DNA from: Bacillus sp. CH140a_4T
GTDB taxonomy: Bacteria; Bacillota; Bacilli; Bacillales; Bacillaceae_G
Reading direction: 5' to 3'
Assembly: GCF_008923725.1 (NCBI RefSeq)
Contig: NZ_WBPF01000021.1
Location: forward strand, 519,924 to 583,923
Length of the DNA stretch: 64,000 nucleotides
Shown one piece after another: positions 30,146 to 38,390 of this stretch. How positions within the stretch are numbered: the stretch's first letter is position 1; each line of letters begins with the position of its first letter. A program made the position numbers and the translations under genes. The notes below the pieces were generated by a model. It saw only the letters and a program-made list of their open reading frames with translations, was not told the DNA's origin and made no database searches.

Positions 30146-30184
30146 AAAAAACAATTTCTCAAATTAAGTAGGAAATTGTTTTTT
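30146..30184. terminator. Intrinsic terminator after DinB gene
   Basis: AAAAAACAATTTC (30146-30158) mirrors GAAATTGTTTTTT (30172-30184). The 160 bp between this and the namA terminator hold nothing recognisable. Confidence 0.7.
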
Positions 30185-30250
30185 ATTATAATAGTATACT
30201 GTTTTTAATTCGTTTGTTTCGTTTATAACTCCAACAAATTTAAGTATCCT

Positions 30251-30742
30251 TTATAAATAGGAACGATGGGCTGGCCATGAACCTTGGAGCTTACGAATTT
30301 GTACAATTTGTCCTGTATGATAAGCATCGTGCAAAAGAATGTTCTGATATTGTTGCCAAATTGGAAGAGAAGGGGTAAGTCGCTCTAGTTCTGCTTCTTG
30401 AAGGGATATTAATACAGATTGTAAAGCATCATGCACTTGAATTGTTCGTAACACTGTTTGTTGCCACGCATCCTCATCATTACATCCACCTTGGACAAAC
30501 GTTTCATCATTATTTTGTGGTGCAACAAATGTTTCATCTTCGTGTAAGCGGGCAAGTAGGCGTTCTTTAAAAGTAAGTAAATGGTTTACATTTTCCCAAA
30601 TTGTATTACTAGCCCTTCCTTCTGGTTGCCAACATGCTTGTGCAGCGGTAAGATCCTTTAACGCGTCTGATATAGGTGGATACCATGCTTCTTCGTAAAA
30701 AACTTGCTTAATTCCATTTTGCAACATTTCTTTTTTACTCAT
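30251..30742 (-). CDS. DinB-fold protein
   Basis: 163 residues of a four-helix bundle. Metal-type His positions lie in ENVNHLLTFKERLL and in HDAYHTGQIVQIRKLQG, the classical DinB C-terminal motif. It may be a thiol transferase or a stress protein; function unknown. ATG 30742 follows AAAGGAGG; an earlier TTG overlaps that SD and is rejected. Confidence 0.8.
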   Translation of the reverse strand: MSKKEMLQNGIKQVFYEEAWYPPISDALKDLTAAQACWQPEGRASNTIWENVNHLLTFKERLLARLHEDETFVAPQNNDETFVQGGCNDEDAWQQTVLRTIQVHDALQSVLISLQEAELERLTPSLPIWQQYQNILLHDAYHTGQIVQIRKLQGSWPAHRSYL

Positions 30743-30807
30743 TCGTATATCCTCCTTTTGCAAACCCTCAAAAAGTATGGACTAGTACATATCATTCTTC
30801 TCGTTTG

Positions 30808-31467
30808 TTATTCTATCGTTGTAATTTCATTTGAGTTATAAAAATAGATACCCGTTTCTTCTCGCAATGCAGTGATATACATCCCTTTCGCCACATCTTT
30901 CGCTGAAATTGGTTTATACTTTTTGAAAGCCCCTTTAAATATAAAAGGAATGATACGAGATAACTTTTCAGCCATTCGTTCACCGAAACGAAATTCTTGT
31001 CGATTTCCTACTAATAAAGATGGCCTAAAAATGTGAATGCCACCTATGACTAACTTTTGTAATTCCTCTTCCATTCTCCCTTTAACTTGCGAATAAAAGA
31101 AAAACGATTTAGGATTTGCTCCCATCGAAGACACAACAAGGAAATTTTGCACACCTTGTTTCTCCGCTAGACACGCAGCTCGTAACGTATATTCATAATC
31201 TACCTTTTTGAAATTTGCTTTTGTTTTTGCTTTTTTTATTGTTGTTCCTAGACAACTAAATACGTCATCTACAGCAAAAAACTCTTTATATTCCTCTAAT
31301 ACCGAATAATCTACTTGCTTTTGCTGTAACTTCTCATGTTGCCATTGCATTGGTTCTCTTACAAAAATAGTAACCGAATCGTAGTAATCTGATTCAAGTA
31401 ATAGACGCGTTATCTCTTGTCCAACTAAACCACTTGCACCAAGTACTAACGCTGTTCGCTTATTCAT
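30808..31467 (-). CDS. NAD(P)-binding oxidoreductase-like protein (HTATIP2/YwnB type)
   Basis: 219 residues starting with the Rossmann motif VLGASGLVGQEIT (residues 8-20). The pattern DDVFSCLGTTIKKAK and VVSSMGANPKS, then YSQVKGRMEEEL matches the bacterial relatives of human HTATIP2, atypical SDRs with a YxxxK-like pair (YSQVK). Probably NADPH-binding; substrate unknown. It precedes the DinB gene by 65 bp in the same direction. Confidence 0.75.
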   Translation of the reverse strand: MNKRTALVLGASGLVGQEITRLLLESDYYDSVTIFVREPMQWQHEKLQQKQVDYSVLEEYKEFFAVDDVFSCLGTTIKKAKTKANFKKVDYEYTLRAACLAEKQGVQNFLVVSSMGANPKSFFFYSQVKGRMEEELQKLVIGGIHIFRPSLLVGNRQEFRFGERMAEKLSRIIPFIFKGAFKKYKPISAKDVAKGMYITALREETGIYFYNSNEITTIE

Positions 31468-31549
31468 ATATGCATATACCTCTTATTTTACTTTTCTCTC
31501 CTTCAGTAAAATACAACTTTTAGGAGTTTCCTTTTCTCATTTTACCACA

Positions 31550-31583
31550 AGTAAAGCACTATGCGTACGCATAGTGCTTTACT
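31550..31583. repeat. 34-bp perfect palindrome
   Basis: The half-site AGTAAAGCACTATGCGT (31550-31566) is followed directly by its exact reverse complement. No U-run follows on either strand, so it is either a weak terminator for the small gene to its right or a DNA-binding/cruciform site. Confidence 0.8.
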
Positions 31584-31720
31584 CACTCTTTTTTCTCATC
31601 TTTCTCTCGTAATTTTGTAACTGTTGATGCATCTCCTAAATTACTTAATAACCTTCTTAAAAAAATTAAGACTAAAGCTAATGGTAATACTACCGCTAAT
31701 ATCAATAAAATAGCTTCCAT
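31583..31720 (-). CDS. 45-aa membrane peptide
   Basis: ATG 31720 to TGA 31583-31585: a single hydrophobic helix (ILLILAVVLPLALVLIF, residues 4-20), an Arg pair, then a charged tail ending KDEKKE. The start overlaps the stop of a six-codon ORF (ATG 31738) as TAATG, and AAGGAGG lies 12 nt before that first ATG, so translation may be coupled. Not recognised as a named family. Confidence 0.5.
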   Translation of the reverse strand: MEAILLILAVVLPLALVLIFLRRLLSNLGDASTVTKLREKDEKKE

Positions 31721-31843
31721 TAAGTAACCCAAACACTCATCCCCCTCTACACCCTCCTTTCATATATATGAACACAGCGTTGTCACATATGCATGTATTC
31801 GCAAAAATAACACATCTATATTTGACAACTTTATAACAAAATC

Positions 31844-31864
31844 AAATCGGAATGATTATTATTT
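31844..31864 (+). promoter_or_regulatory. Zur box, upstream copy
   Basis: The 21-bp site starting AAATCGGAATGATT matches AAATCGTAATNATTACGATTT with three mismatches. It ends one base before the -35. Confidence 0.65.
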
Positions 31865-31865
31865 A

Positions 31866-31894
31866 TTGCAACTTTATAAAAGATGTATTATACT
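31866..31894 (+). promoter_or_regulatory. Sigma-A promoter of the zinc-binding protein gene
   Basis: TTGCAA (31866-31871), 17-bp spacer, TATACT (31889-31894). Flanked by two Zur boxes. Confidence 0.7.
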
Positions 31895-31907
31895 AAGTTC
31901 GCAAACT

Positions 31908-31928
31908 AAAACGTAATTATTCCGTTTT
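31908..31928 (+). promoter_or_regulatory. Zur box, downstream copy
   Basis: The 21-bp site starting AAAACGTAATTATTCCG matches the Zur consensus with three mismatches and covers the predicted initially transcribed region. Confidence 0.7.
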
Positions 31929-31999
31929 GTATTAAAATGATATTTTTCTTCTAAAATTGGGGAAAATATATTCGTAAAAAAAGAAAAGAGGAGAACTTC

Positions 32000-32950
32000 A
32001 TGCCTAAAAGATTGACTATATTTTCATTCTTACTTATTTTCACTTTAATTTTTACTGGCTGCTCAAATACAAAAAAAGGTAATGCCAAGAAAGACGGAAA
32101 GCTAACTGTTTATACAACTATTTTTCCTCTTGCTGATTTCGCAAAAAAAATTGGTGGCGACTATGTAACGGTTGAAGCAATTTATCCACCTGGTGCAGAT
32201 TCTCATACATTTGAACCAAGTCAAAAACAAACAGTAAAAGTTGCAAAAGCCGATTTATTCGTTTATAACGGCGCTGAATTAGAGCCATTTGCTGAAAAAA
32301 TGGAAAAAGCATTACAAAAAGAAAATGTTAAAATTGTAAATGCATCAAAAGGTATTGAACTGCGTACTTCTACTGAAGAAGAGCATCATGATCACGGAGA
32401 CGGCCATAAAGAAGATGAACATCATCACGATAAAGACCCACACATTTGGTTAGACCCTACTCTAGCAATGAAACAGGCAGAAAAAATTAAAAATGCACTT
32501 GTAGAATTACAACCTGACCATAAACAAGAGTTTGAAAAAAACTTCGCAGCACTTCAAACGAAATTTACTGATTTAGATGATCAATTTAAAGCAGCTGTTG
32601 CGAATGCAAAAACGAAAGATATTTTAGTTTCTCATGCGGCTTATGGATACTGGGAACAACGCTATGGCCTAAAACAAATTGCTATCGCGGGTATTTCAGC
32701 TTCTGATGAACCATCTCAAAAACAGCTTGCTGACATTACAAAAACAGTAAAAGAACATAATCTACAATATATTTTATTTGAAACTTTCTCTACTCCAAAA
32801 GTAGCATCTGTCATTCAAAAAGAAACGGGTACAAAGGTTTTACGCTTAAATCATCTTGCTACTATTTCTGAAGATGATGCGAAGAGCAATAAAGATTACT
32901 TCACTTTAATGGAAGAAAACGTAAACACATTGAAAGAAGCTACTAACTAA
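32000..32950 (+). CDS. znuA: Zinc ABC transporter substrate-binding lipoprotein (ZnuA/AdcA family)
   Basis: 316 residues. The lipobox FTGCSN is at about 18-23. A cluster-9 metal-binding fold follows, with ligand His residues in GADSHTFEPS and VSHAAYGYW, a Glu/Asp region near LFETFSTP, and the diagnostic His/Asp-rich loop (EEHHDHGDGH, DEHHHDKD; about 128-148). It captures Zn2+ outside the cell. No znuB/znuC follow, so the permease is elsewhere. Two Zur boxes bracket its promoter, so zinc starvation should induce it. Confidence 0.9.
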   Translation: MPKRLTIFSFLLIFTLIFTGCSNTKKGNAKKDGKLTVYTTIFPLADFAKKIGGDYVTVEAIYPPGADSHTFEPSQKQTVKVAKADLFVYNGAELEPFAEKMEKALQKENVKIVNASKGIELRTSTEEEHHDHGDGHKEDEHHHDKDPHIWLDPTLAMKQAEKIKNALVELQPDHKQEFEKNFAALQTKFTDLDDQFKAAVANAKTKDILVSHAAYGYWEQRYGLKQIAIAGISASDEPSQKQLADITKTVKEHNLQYILFETFSTPKVASVIQKETGTKVLRLNHLATISEDDAKSNKDYFTLMEENVNTLKEATN

Positions 32951-32960
32951 TCAATTTTTG

Positions 32961-32995
32961 AAAGAAGCTGAACGATTCATTCAGCTTCTTTTTTT
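32961..32995 (+). terminator. Intrinsic terminator after zinc-binding protein
   Basis: AAAGAAGCTGAA and TTCAGCTTCTTT followed by U-run. Confidence 0.85.
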
Positions 32996-33085
32996 ATTTT
33001 TTCTTACTTGACTTGACCAAAATAACAAGTAAAATTATCCATATTAGCTTTTAAGCTATATTAATTTAGAAGGTGAGTTGGAATT

Positions 33086-33556
33086 ATGACTCTTCACATT
33101 TGTGAAGTAACAGAAAAAAATTGGCGTTCGGTAGCTGCTTTAAACGTCGCAAAAGACCAGCAGCAATTTATTGAAAGCAATGCGTTTTCTCTAGCAGAAT
33201 CATTATATGAGGGAAACGGAACGTCAGTAGGTTTATATGATGGAGAAACACTTGTAGGATATGCAATGTACGGATGGTATTGGGAAAAACGTAAAAGCGT
33301 ATGGTTAGATCGCTTTATGATTGACCAACAATATCAAGGAAAAGGATACGCAAAACGTTTCCTTCGTATACTCATTCAATTCTTACAAGATAAATTTGAA
33401 TGTAAAATAATTTATTTAAGTTTACATCCAGACAACAAACTCGCAATGGGATTATACAAGTCATTTGGCTTCCGCTTAAATGGCGATATTGATGACGAAG
33501 GTCCAGTTGTAGGTGTTGTAATGGAGTTACTATTAGATGAACATACAAGCCTGTGA
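33086..33556 (+). CDS. GNAT family N-acetyltransferase
   Basis: 156 residues. DRFMIDQQYQGKGYAKRFLR is the acetyl-CoA-binding strand and loop, and NKLAMGLYKSFGFRL the last motif. The pattern resembles spermidine/diamine acetyltransferases of the PaiA/BltD kind, but the substrate is unproven. AGGTGAG precedes the ATG. The TGA stop lies in the loop of the terminator. Confidence 0.82.
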   Translation: MTLHICEVTEKNWRSVAALNVAKDQQQFIESNAFSLAESLYEGNGTSVGLYDGETLVGYAMYGWYWEKRKSVWLDRFMIDQQYQGKGYAKRFLRILIQFLQDKFECKIIYLSLHPDNKLAMGLYKSFGFRLNGDIDDEGPVVGVVMELLLDEHTSL

Positions 33557-33571
33557 AAACAGGCTTTTTAT
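33547..33571 (+). terminator. Intrinsic terminator spanning the stop codon
   Basis: AAGCCTGT, GAAA loop, ACAGGCTT, U-run. The GNAT stop TGA (33554-33556) is inside it. Confidence 0.8.
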
Positions 33572-33625
33572 TATCCTTCGTTTTTTGCAATCTATCATTT
33601 TTCCATAAAGTACTTAATTAATTCC

Positions 33626-33659
33626 AAAAAATAAGCCTGCAATATATGCAGACTTATTT
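33626..33659 (-). terminator. Intrinsic terminator after COG0523 GTPase
   Basis: AAATAAGCCTGCA and TGCAGACTTATTT (one G-U on the leftward strand), then U-run. It includes the stop codon. Confidence 0.7.
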
Positions 33660-34604
33660 CACACACTCCTCAAAATGTTCTTGGAACCATTCTTTATTAA
33701 TATCTTTTCCGATAAACACGACTTCACTTACTCGTTCTTCGCCCTCTTGCCACTCTCTATCGTATGATGCAGCAAACAGTGTATGTACACCCTGGAAAAC
33801 AATACGTTTATCTACTCCATCAATCGATAAAATTCCTTTGTAGCGATATAAATATTCACCTAGTTCTTGAACGACAGCTGACATCCATTCATTTAGTTTT
33901 TGTAAATCTAACGGACGTTCTTCACGTAGTACAAACGATTTTACACCTTCTAGATGATTATGCTCTGTATGAGGATAAATTTGTAACGTATCTTTCGTTT
34001 TAAACGTTTGAATTTGTAGTAACGATGGAATATCCACATCACAGTTAGTAGCCTCGATTAACTTTGCAGTCGGATTAATTCCTTGCAGTTCATGTAAGAG
34101 ATTTTCTTTCTCACTTTCTTCAATTAAATCTAGTTTATTTACTAAAACAACATCAGCAAACGCAATTTGCTCTTTTGCTTCTAGTCCTTTTTCAAAATGT
34201 TTATGTATATGATAACTATCTACTACTGTTACAACACCGTTAATTTGGTATGCGGATTGAATAACAGGATCTAAAAAGAATGTTTGAATAATTGGACCTG
34301 GATTTGCAAGACCCGTCGTTTCAATTACTAATCCATCAAAGTCCATTTTCCCTTCTGCTTTTACGTCCAGTAATTGTTTTAAAGCGACGAGTAAATCTTC
34401 ACGTACAGTACAACATAAACATCCATTCGTCATCTCCATAATCTCTTCTTCGACATTCATAATCAGTTGATTATCAATACCAATTTTCCCTATTTCATTT
34501 ACAATCACTGCTAATTTCTGACCGTGATTCTCTGATAAAATACGATTTAATAATGTCGTTTTCCCTGATCCAAGAAAACCAGTTAATATTGTTACTGGAA
34601 TCAT
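33654..34604 (-). CDS. COG0523 (CobW/ZigA-like) GTP-binding metallochaperone
   Basis: 316 residues. P-loop GFLGSGKTTL at 9-18, the metal-binding CLCC motif (GCLCCTVRED, about 62-71), a Walker B ETTGLANP and a C-terminal CobW_C domain. G3E-family GTPases deliver Zn2+ or other metals to client enzymes. It lies near the Zur-controlled zinc-binding protein, but no Zur box was seen in its own promoter. SD AAGGAG is good. Confidence 0.88.
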   Translation of the reverse strand: MIPVTILTGFLGSGKTTLLNRILSENHGQKLAVIVNEIGKIGIDNQLIMNVEEEIMEMTNGCLCCTVREDLLVALKQLLDVKAEGKMDFDGLVIETTGLANPGPIIQTFFLDPVIQSAYQINGVVTVVDSYHIHKHFEKGLEAKEQIAFADVVLVNKLDLIEESEKENLLHELQGINPTAKLIEATNCDVDIPSLLQIQTFKTKDTLQIYPHTEHNHLEGVKSFVLREERPLDLQKLNEWMSAVVQELGEYLYRYKGILSIDGVDKRIVFQGVHTLFAASYDREWQEGEERVSEVVFIGKDINKEWFQEHFEECVK

Positions 34605-34769
34605 TCCCTACATCTCCTTATAGCTATATGTTTTTACATTATAGCATATAGAGAAAATCGTTTTTGTAGCAAAACATATTTATTGTATGTCTGAACCTGT
34701 AACTATATAATAATATGTAGTAAGAAAGCCTTTTCAAAATATTATTCATTCATCAAGGGGGTACATATA

Positions 34770-35672
34770 ATGGAACGAGTTCAAATGACCGAAACACTAG
34801 AATTTTCTCGTATTATTCAAGGTTTTTGGCGTTTAGCAGAATGGAATATGACAAAGCAAGAGTTACTTTCTTTTATGGAAGCTTGTATGGATATGGGGAT
34901 TACTACTTTCGATCACGCTGATATTTATGGCGGTTATACGTGTGAAGGGCTGTTCGGAGAAGCATTACAACTCAAGCCTTCCTTACGCGAAAACATGCAA
35001 ATTGTCACAAAATGTGGAATCGCTCCCCCATCAGCTAAATTTCCAGAGCGATATGTTGCGCACTACAATACGAGTGCTGAACATATTATTAAAAGCGCGG
35101 AGAAATCATTACAAAACTTACATACAGATTATATTGATGTATTGCTCATTCATCGCCCTGATCCATATATGGATCCAAATGAAGTAGCAGAAGCGTTCTC
35201 ACGCTTAAAGCAAGAAGGAAAAGTCCGTCACTTCGGTGTATCTAACTTTTTACCTTCACAGTTTAATATGTTAAGTTCCTATTTAGATTTCCCGCTCATT
35301 ACAAATCAAATTGAAGTATCGGCGATGCAGCTTGAGCATTTCGAAAAAGGGACAATTGATTTATGCCAAGAAAAACGAATCAATCCTATGATTTGGTCAC
35401 CTCTTGCTGGCGGAGAAATCTTTACTGGTCAATCAGAACGTGCCGTAAGTGTACGTGAAACGTTACAAAAGGTTGCTACAGATCTAGATATTACTAGCAT
35501 AGATACGGTTATGTATGCATGGTTGCTTACTCATCCAGCTAACATGATGCCAATCGTTGGCTCTGGTAAATTAGATCGTGTTAAAACGGCGGCTCTTGCT
35601 ACAAAAGTTAACTTAGACCGTCAACAATGGTTTACAATTTTCGAAAGCTCTAATGGACACCCTGTACCATAA
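34770..35672 (+). CDS. Aldo/keto reductase (YcsN/YdhF type)
   Basis: 300 residues, TIM barrel. Catalytic D48 and Y53 (FDHADIYGG), then K in TKCG and H in IHRPDP, complete the tetrad. GKVRHFGVSNF is the diagnostic AKR signature. Close in pattern to E. coli YdhF and B. subtilis YcsN; substrate unknown. SD AAGGGGG. Confidence 0.86.
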   Translation: MERVQMTETLEFSRIIQGFWRLAEWNMTKQELLSFMEACMDMGITTFDHADIYGGYTCEGLFGEALQLKPSLRENMQIVTKCGIAPPSAKFPERYVAHYNTSAEHIIKSAEKSLQNLHTDYIDVLLIHRPDPYMDPNEVAEAFSRLKQEGKVRHFGVSNFLPSQFNMLSSYLDFPLITNQIEVSAMQLEHFEKGTIDLCQEKRINPMIWSPLAGGEIFTGQSERAVSVRETLQKVATDLDITSIDTVMYAWLLTHPANMMPIVGSGKLDRVKTAALATKVNLDRQQWFTIFESSNGHPVP

Positions 35673-35677
35673 TGTAC

Positions 35678-35713
35678 AAAAAGAAGAGCCGTTCCTTTAC
35701 AGCTCTTCTTTTT
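35678..35713. terminator. Bidirectional intrinsic terminator
   Basis: AAAAAGAAGAGC (35678-35689) and GCTCTTCTTTTT (35702-35713). The right arm encodes the last codons of the leftward acetyltransferase. Confidence 0.85.
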
Positions 35714-36281
35714 CATATGTATTTCTAGTCATGGCAAATACACACATATCCCTTAATCCATTTCCATCTACTGCAACACTTGCACTTTCTAACGTACCTT
35801 CTAACTTAAAGCCTAATTTCTCAGGTATCGCTCTACTCTTCTTATTTAAAGAATCACAACGAATTTCTACGCGATTTGCTTTCAGTTCAGTGAAAGCGAA
35901 CTCCGTTATACCTTTCGCAGCCTCTACCATATAACCCTTTCCACTAAATCTCGAATCAATCCAATACCCAATTTCAAATTGAGGTATATCCCAATTAATA
36001 CGATGTAATCCAGCTGATGCAATAAATTCACCTGTTTCTTTCGAAAAAACTAGTAATCTTAAATCCTCACGCTGCAAAAATTGAATATGCGATTTTCTAA
36101 TGCTCACTTCTACTTCTTCCTCTGTTTGCTCTTTTTGTGCAAAAGCCATCCATGGTTTTAATTCTTTCATAGAAGCTTGAATTGCATCATATACAAATTT
36201 ACCGTCACCTGGTTTCGGCATTCGAATAAATAGCCTTTCAGTATAAAATTCAGAAGGAAAATCGAATAATAACGGATTCAC
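35697..36281 (-). CDS. RimJ/RimL-type GNAT acetyltransferase
   Basis: 194 residues. The order TERLFIRMP near the start, FEIGYWIDSRFSGKGYMVEA (acetyl-CoA loop) and RVEIRCDSLNKKSRAIPEKL matches RimL/YdaF-like enzymes that acetylate ribosomal-protein N-termini or small amines. GTG 36281 has GGGAG 8 nt upstream; the frame is open from GTG 36290. Confidence 0.82.
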   Translation of the reverse strand: MNPLLFDFPSEFYTERLFIRMPKPGDGKFVYDAIQASMKELKPWMAFAQKEQTEEEVEVSIRKSHIQFLQREDLRLLVFSKETGEFIASAGLHRINWDIPQFEIGYWIDSRFSGKGYMVEAAKGITEFAFTELKANRVEIRCDSLNKKSRAIPEKLGFKLEGTLESASVAVDGNGLRDMCVFAMTRNTYEKEEL

Positions 36282-36365
36282 TCTCACCACTCCCTATATT
36301 TCTTTTATATATAATAATATCCATCTCAAGTTATACAGTAAAGAAATTTCTGAATTTTACACATT

Positions 36366-37829
36366 TTAATCATTTACCTCTACAGCAACACGAACTCCAG
36401 ATTCAATTGCTCCTTGTATCCATCCGTGATATAACGTTGTATGATCTCCAGCAAAGTATAGTCTCCCCTCTGGTTTTATAATGGCTGGTTGTAGTTCAGA
36501 TTCTTGTCCTGCCTGAAATAGCGCAAAACCTCCAAGTGCATATGGATCCAATGTCCAACTTTTTGATATGCCAGACAAGAACTCATCATATACTTGGCCA
36601 CCTAATATTGTCGCTAAGTTCTGTAGTGTGTAATAGATACGATCACCTTTTGATAAGCCATCCCATAACAACGCATCATAAGACCATGTATAACTTCCTA
36701 ACATCATAGCAGGTCCTTTCTCTCCAATTCCATGACTTGGATAATAAGCGTAACGAATTGGCAAATCTGTTATAATCCTGCCACCTAATTGCCCTTGTTC
36801 TTCCCAAAATCGGCTTTTAAATTGAATTCCTATTTTCGTCGCTGGCATATAATGCAATTCACGAATTGCTTTCCATTTTTCATGAGATATCGAATCAAAT
36901 GGATCTACTTCCACAAAGCGCATTGTCGAAAATGGAATTGTAATAATAACTACATCCCCTGTAATACTACTATACTCAAAAGTTTCCTCGTCTCGATAGA
37001 AAGCTGTCACACCGTTATCGTGTTGATGTAGCTTCATTAATTTTTGATTATATATAATATTTTCTTCTAATTGTGGTAAGAAAGACTTTGGTAATCTATC
37101 ATTTCCGCCTACTATTTCACAAAATCCACTCTCCTCCTGCATAATGTATAAAAAGCGTAACGTCTCAACAAATGACCTTTCCAAAAAACCTTCTAAATCT
37201 AATAGAACACCGATCATCTCTATTGTTACCGGCGAGAAATACGTATGATATTGATAAGGATGATACTTTAAAAATTGTCCTGTAGAGTATCTCCCAAAAT
37301 CCTTTACTACAATATCCCAATTTTTCTCTGGATTCTTTTTTATAAAATTTATAATTGGCTGTACCGCTAACAATAATAGCTCCTCAGACGTCTTCCCGAC
37401 TTCATTCATTTCCACAGGATACTTTAATATACTTGGGTCTTTTTCATATTGTTTTAATGTCGTTTTCCGGCCATTTACGTAAATAATATCCGTCTCATTC
37501 CTATTAATAAAAGGGCTTACCTGTAGCCCAAATTTTCTTATATATGCCATCGTTAATGTGTGCGAATACGGAATTCTCATTGCCCCAACATCTAAGTACA
37601 ACCCGGTATCTTCCATTCTAACCGTCTCTATGCGGCCACCTACCCGGTTATTTGCTTCAAAAATCTTCACATCATGTCCTGCAGCCTTTAATAAAGATGC
37701 CGAAACTAATCCAGCCATACCGGCTCCTACTACAATAATTTGCTTCGAACGAGTCGTCTTCTTTAACCCTTTATTTATAACTTTTAACGTTTCGTCCATC
37801 TCAGTGTTATACATTATATCTTTCTGCAC
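36366..37829 (-). CDS. Flavin amine oxidase / L-amino-acid oxidase family
   Basis: 487 residues. FAD-binding GxGxxG (VVGAGMAGLVSA, 34-45), the second glycine motif RVGGRI and a C-terminal YFAGDHTTLYHGWIQGAIE, which cradles the flavin. Oxidatively deaminates amines or amino acids to the imine and H2O2. The protein lacks an obvious signal peptide, so it is likely cytosolic. GTG start 37829 follows GGGGTGG. Confidence 0.85.
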   Translation of the reverse strand: MQKDIMYNTEMDETLKVINKGLKKTTRSKQIIVVGAGMAGLVSASLLKAAGHDVKIFEANNRVGGRIETVRMEDTGLYLDVGAMRIPYSHTLTMAYIRKFGLQVSPFINRNETDIIYVNGRKTTLKQYEKDPSILKYPVEMNEVGKTSEELLLLAVQPIINFIKKNPEKNWDIVVKDFGRYSTGQFLKYHPYQYHTYFSPVTIEMIGVLLDLEGFLERSFVETLRFLYIMQEESGFCEIVGGNDRLPKSFLPQLEENIIYNQKLMKLHQHDNGVTAFYRDEETFEYSSITGDVVIITIPFSTMRFVEVDPFDSISHEKWKAIRELHYMPATKIGIQFKSRFWEEQGQLGGRIITDLPIRYAYYPSHGIGEKGPAMMLGSYTWSYDALLWDGLSKGDRIYYTLQNLATILGGQVYDEFLSGISKSWTLDPYALGGFALFQAGQESELQPAIIKPEGRLYFAGDHTTLYHGWIQGAIESGVRVAVEVND

Positions 37830-37860
37830 AATTCCACCCCTTACTTCATAAAGTGAAACT

Positions 37861-37960
37861 ATAATCAGTGAGGGGCTCTTCCCCCACTGATTATTAGTTG
37901 AACCAATCGGGCTTTTATGGACAGTTAATGCGGGATAAAATGGGCATTAGTGGTTTAGTG
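37861..37960. repeat. Likely dispersed intergenic repeat with hairpin
   Basis: ATAATCAGTG-A-GGGG (37861-37875), loop CTCTT, CCCC-CACTGATTAT (37881-37894): a hairpin with one bulged A, followed by GTTGAACCAATCGGGC and a 60-bp tail. The style matches B. cereus group intergenic repeats (bcr-like); a copy count needs a genome. Confidence 0.45.
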
Positions 37961-38093
37961 CATTTTATTCATAAATTCCCATAAACATAACAACATAACG
38001 AGCGGAATATTCACTAAAAGTACATAAGAGTTAGCTTTCACAACTCTTCACACTTCGTATAATATAGCAACAGCAAAGAAGGAGTGGTTGAAA

Positions 38094-38285
38094 ATGAAAC
38101 AAATTTACGACTACCACGCTACAAAGAAGTATTTAGAAGAAAAGAAACAACAACTATGCAATAAACTTAGTAGTATGCACCTTTCTAAAAAAGAGCTTGA
38201 ACAACTAAAACTTGAAATTGATAACTACGATTATATTTTAAATTTAGTGGAAATGAATCATTATGAACGAGGCTTTTCTCGTTAA
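38094..38285 (+). CDS. Small helical protein, unknown
   Basis: 63 residues, mostly charged alpha-helix with coiled-coil periodicity (KKYLEEKKQQLCNKL, KKELEQLKLEID) and a Tyr-rich second half. AAGGAGTGG precedes ATG 38094. No family recognised; resembles short Bacillus-specific hypothetical proteins. Confidence 0.6.
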   Translation: MKQIYDYHATKKYLEEKKQQLCNKLSSMHLSKKELEQLKLEIDNYDYILNLVEMNHYERGFSR

Positions 38286-38390
38286 ATATAGATAGGTGGT
38301 TTATCCGTTTTTAATTTTGAGCATTTTATTACGCATTTTTCGTAAGTAAATATATAATAGGATGTACATTAAGATTGAGAGGTATATTCT

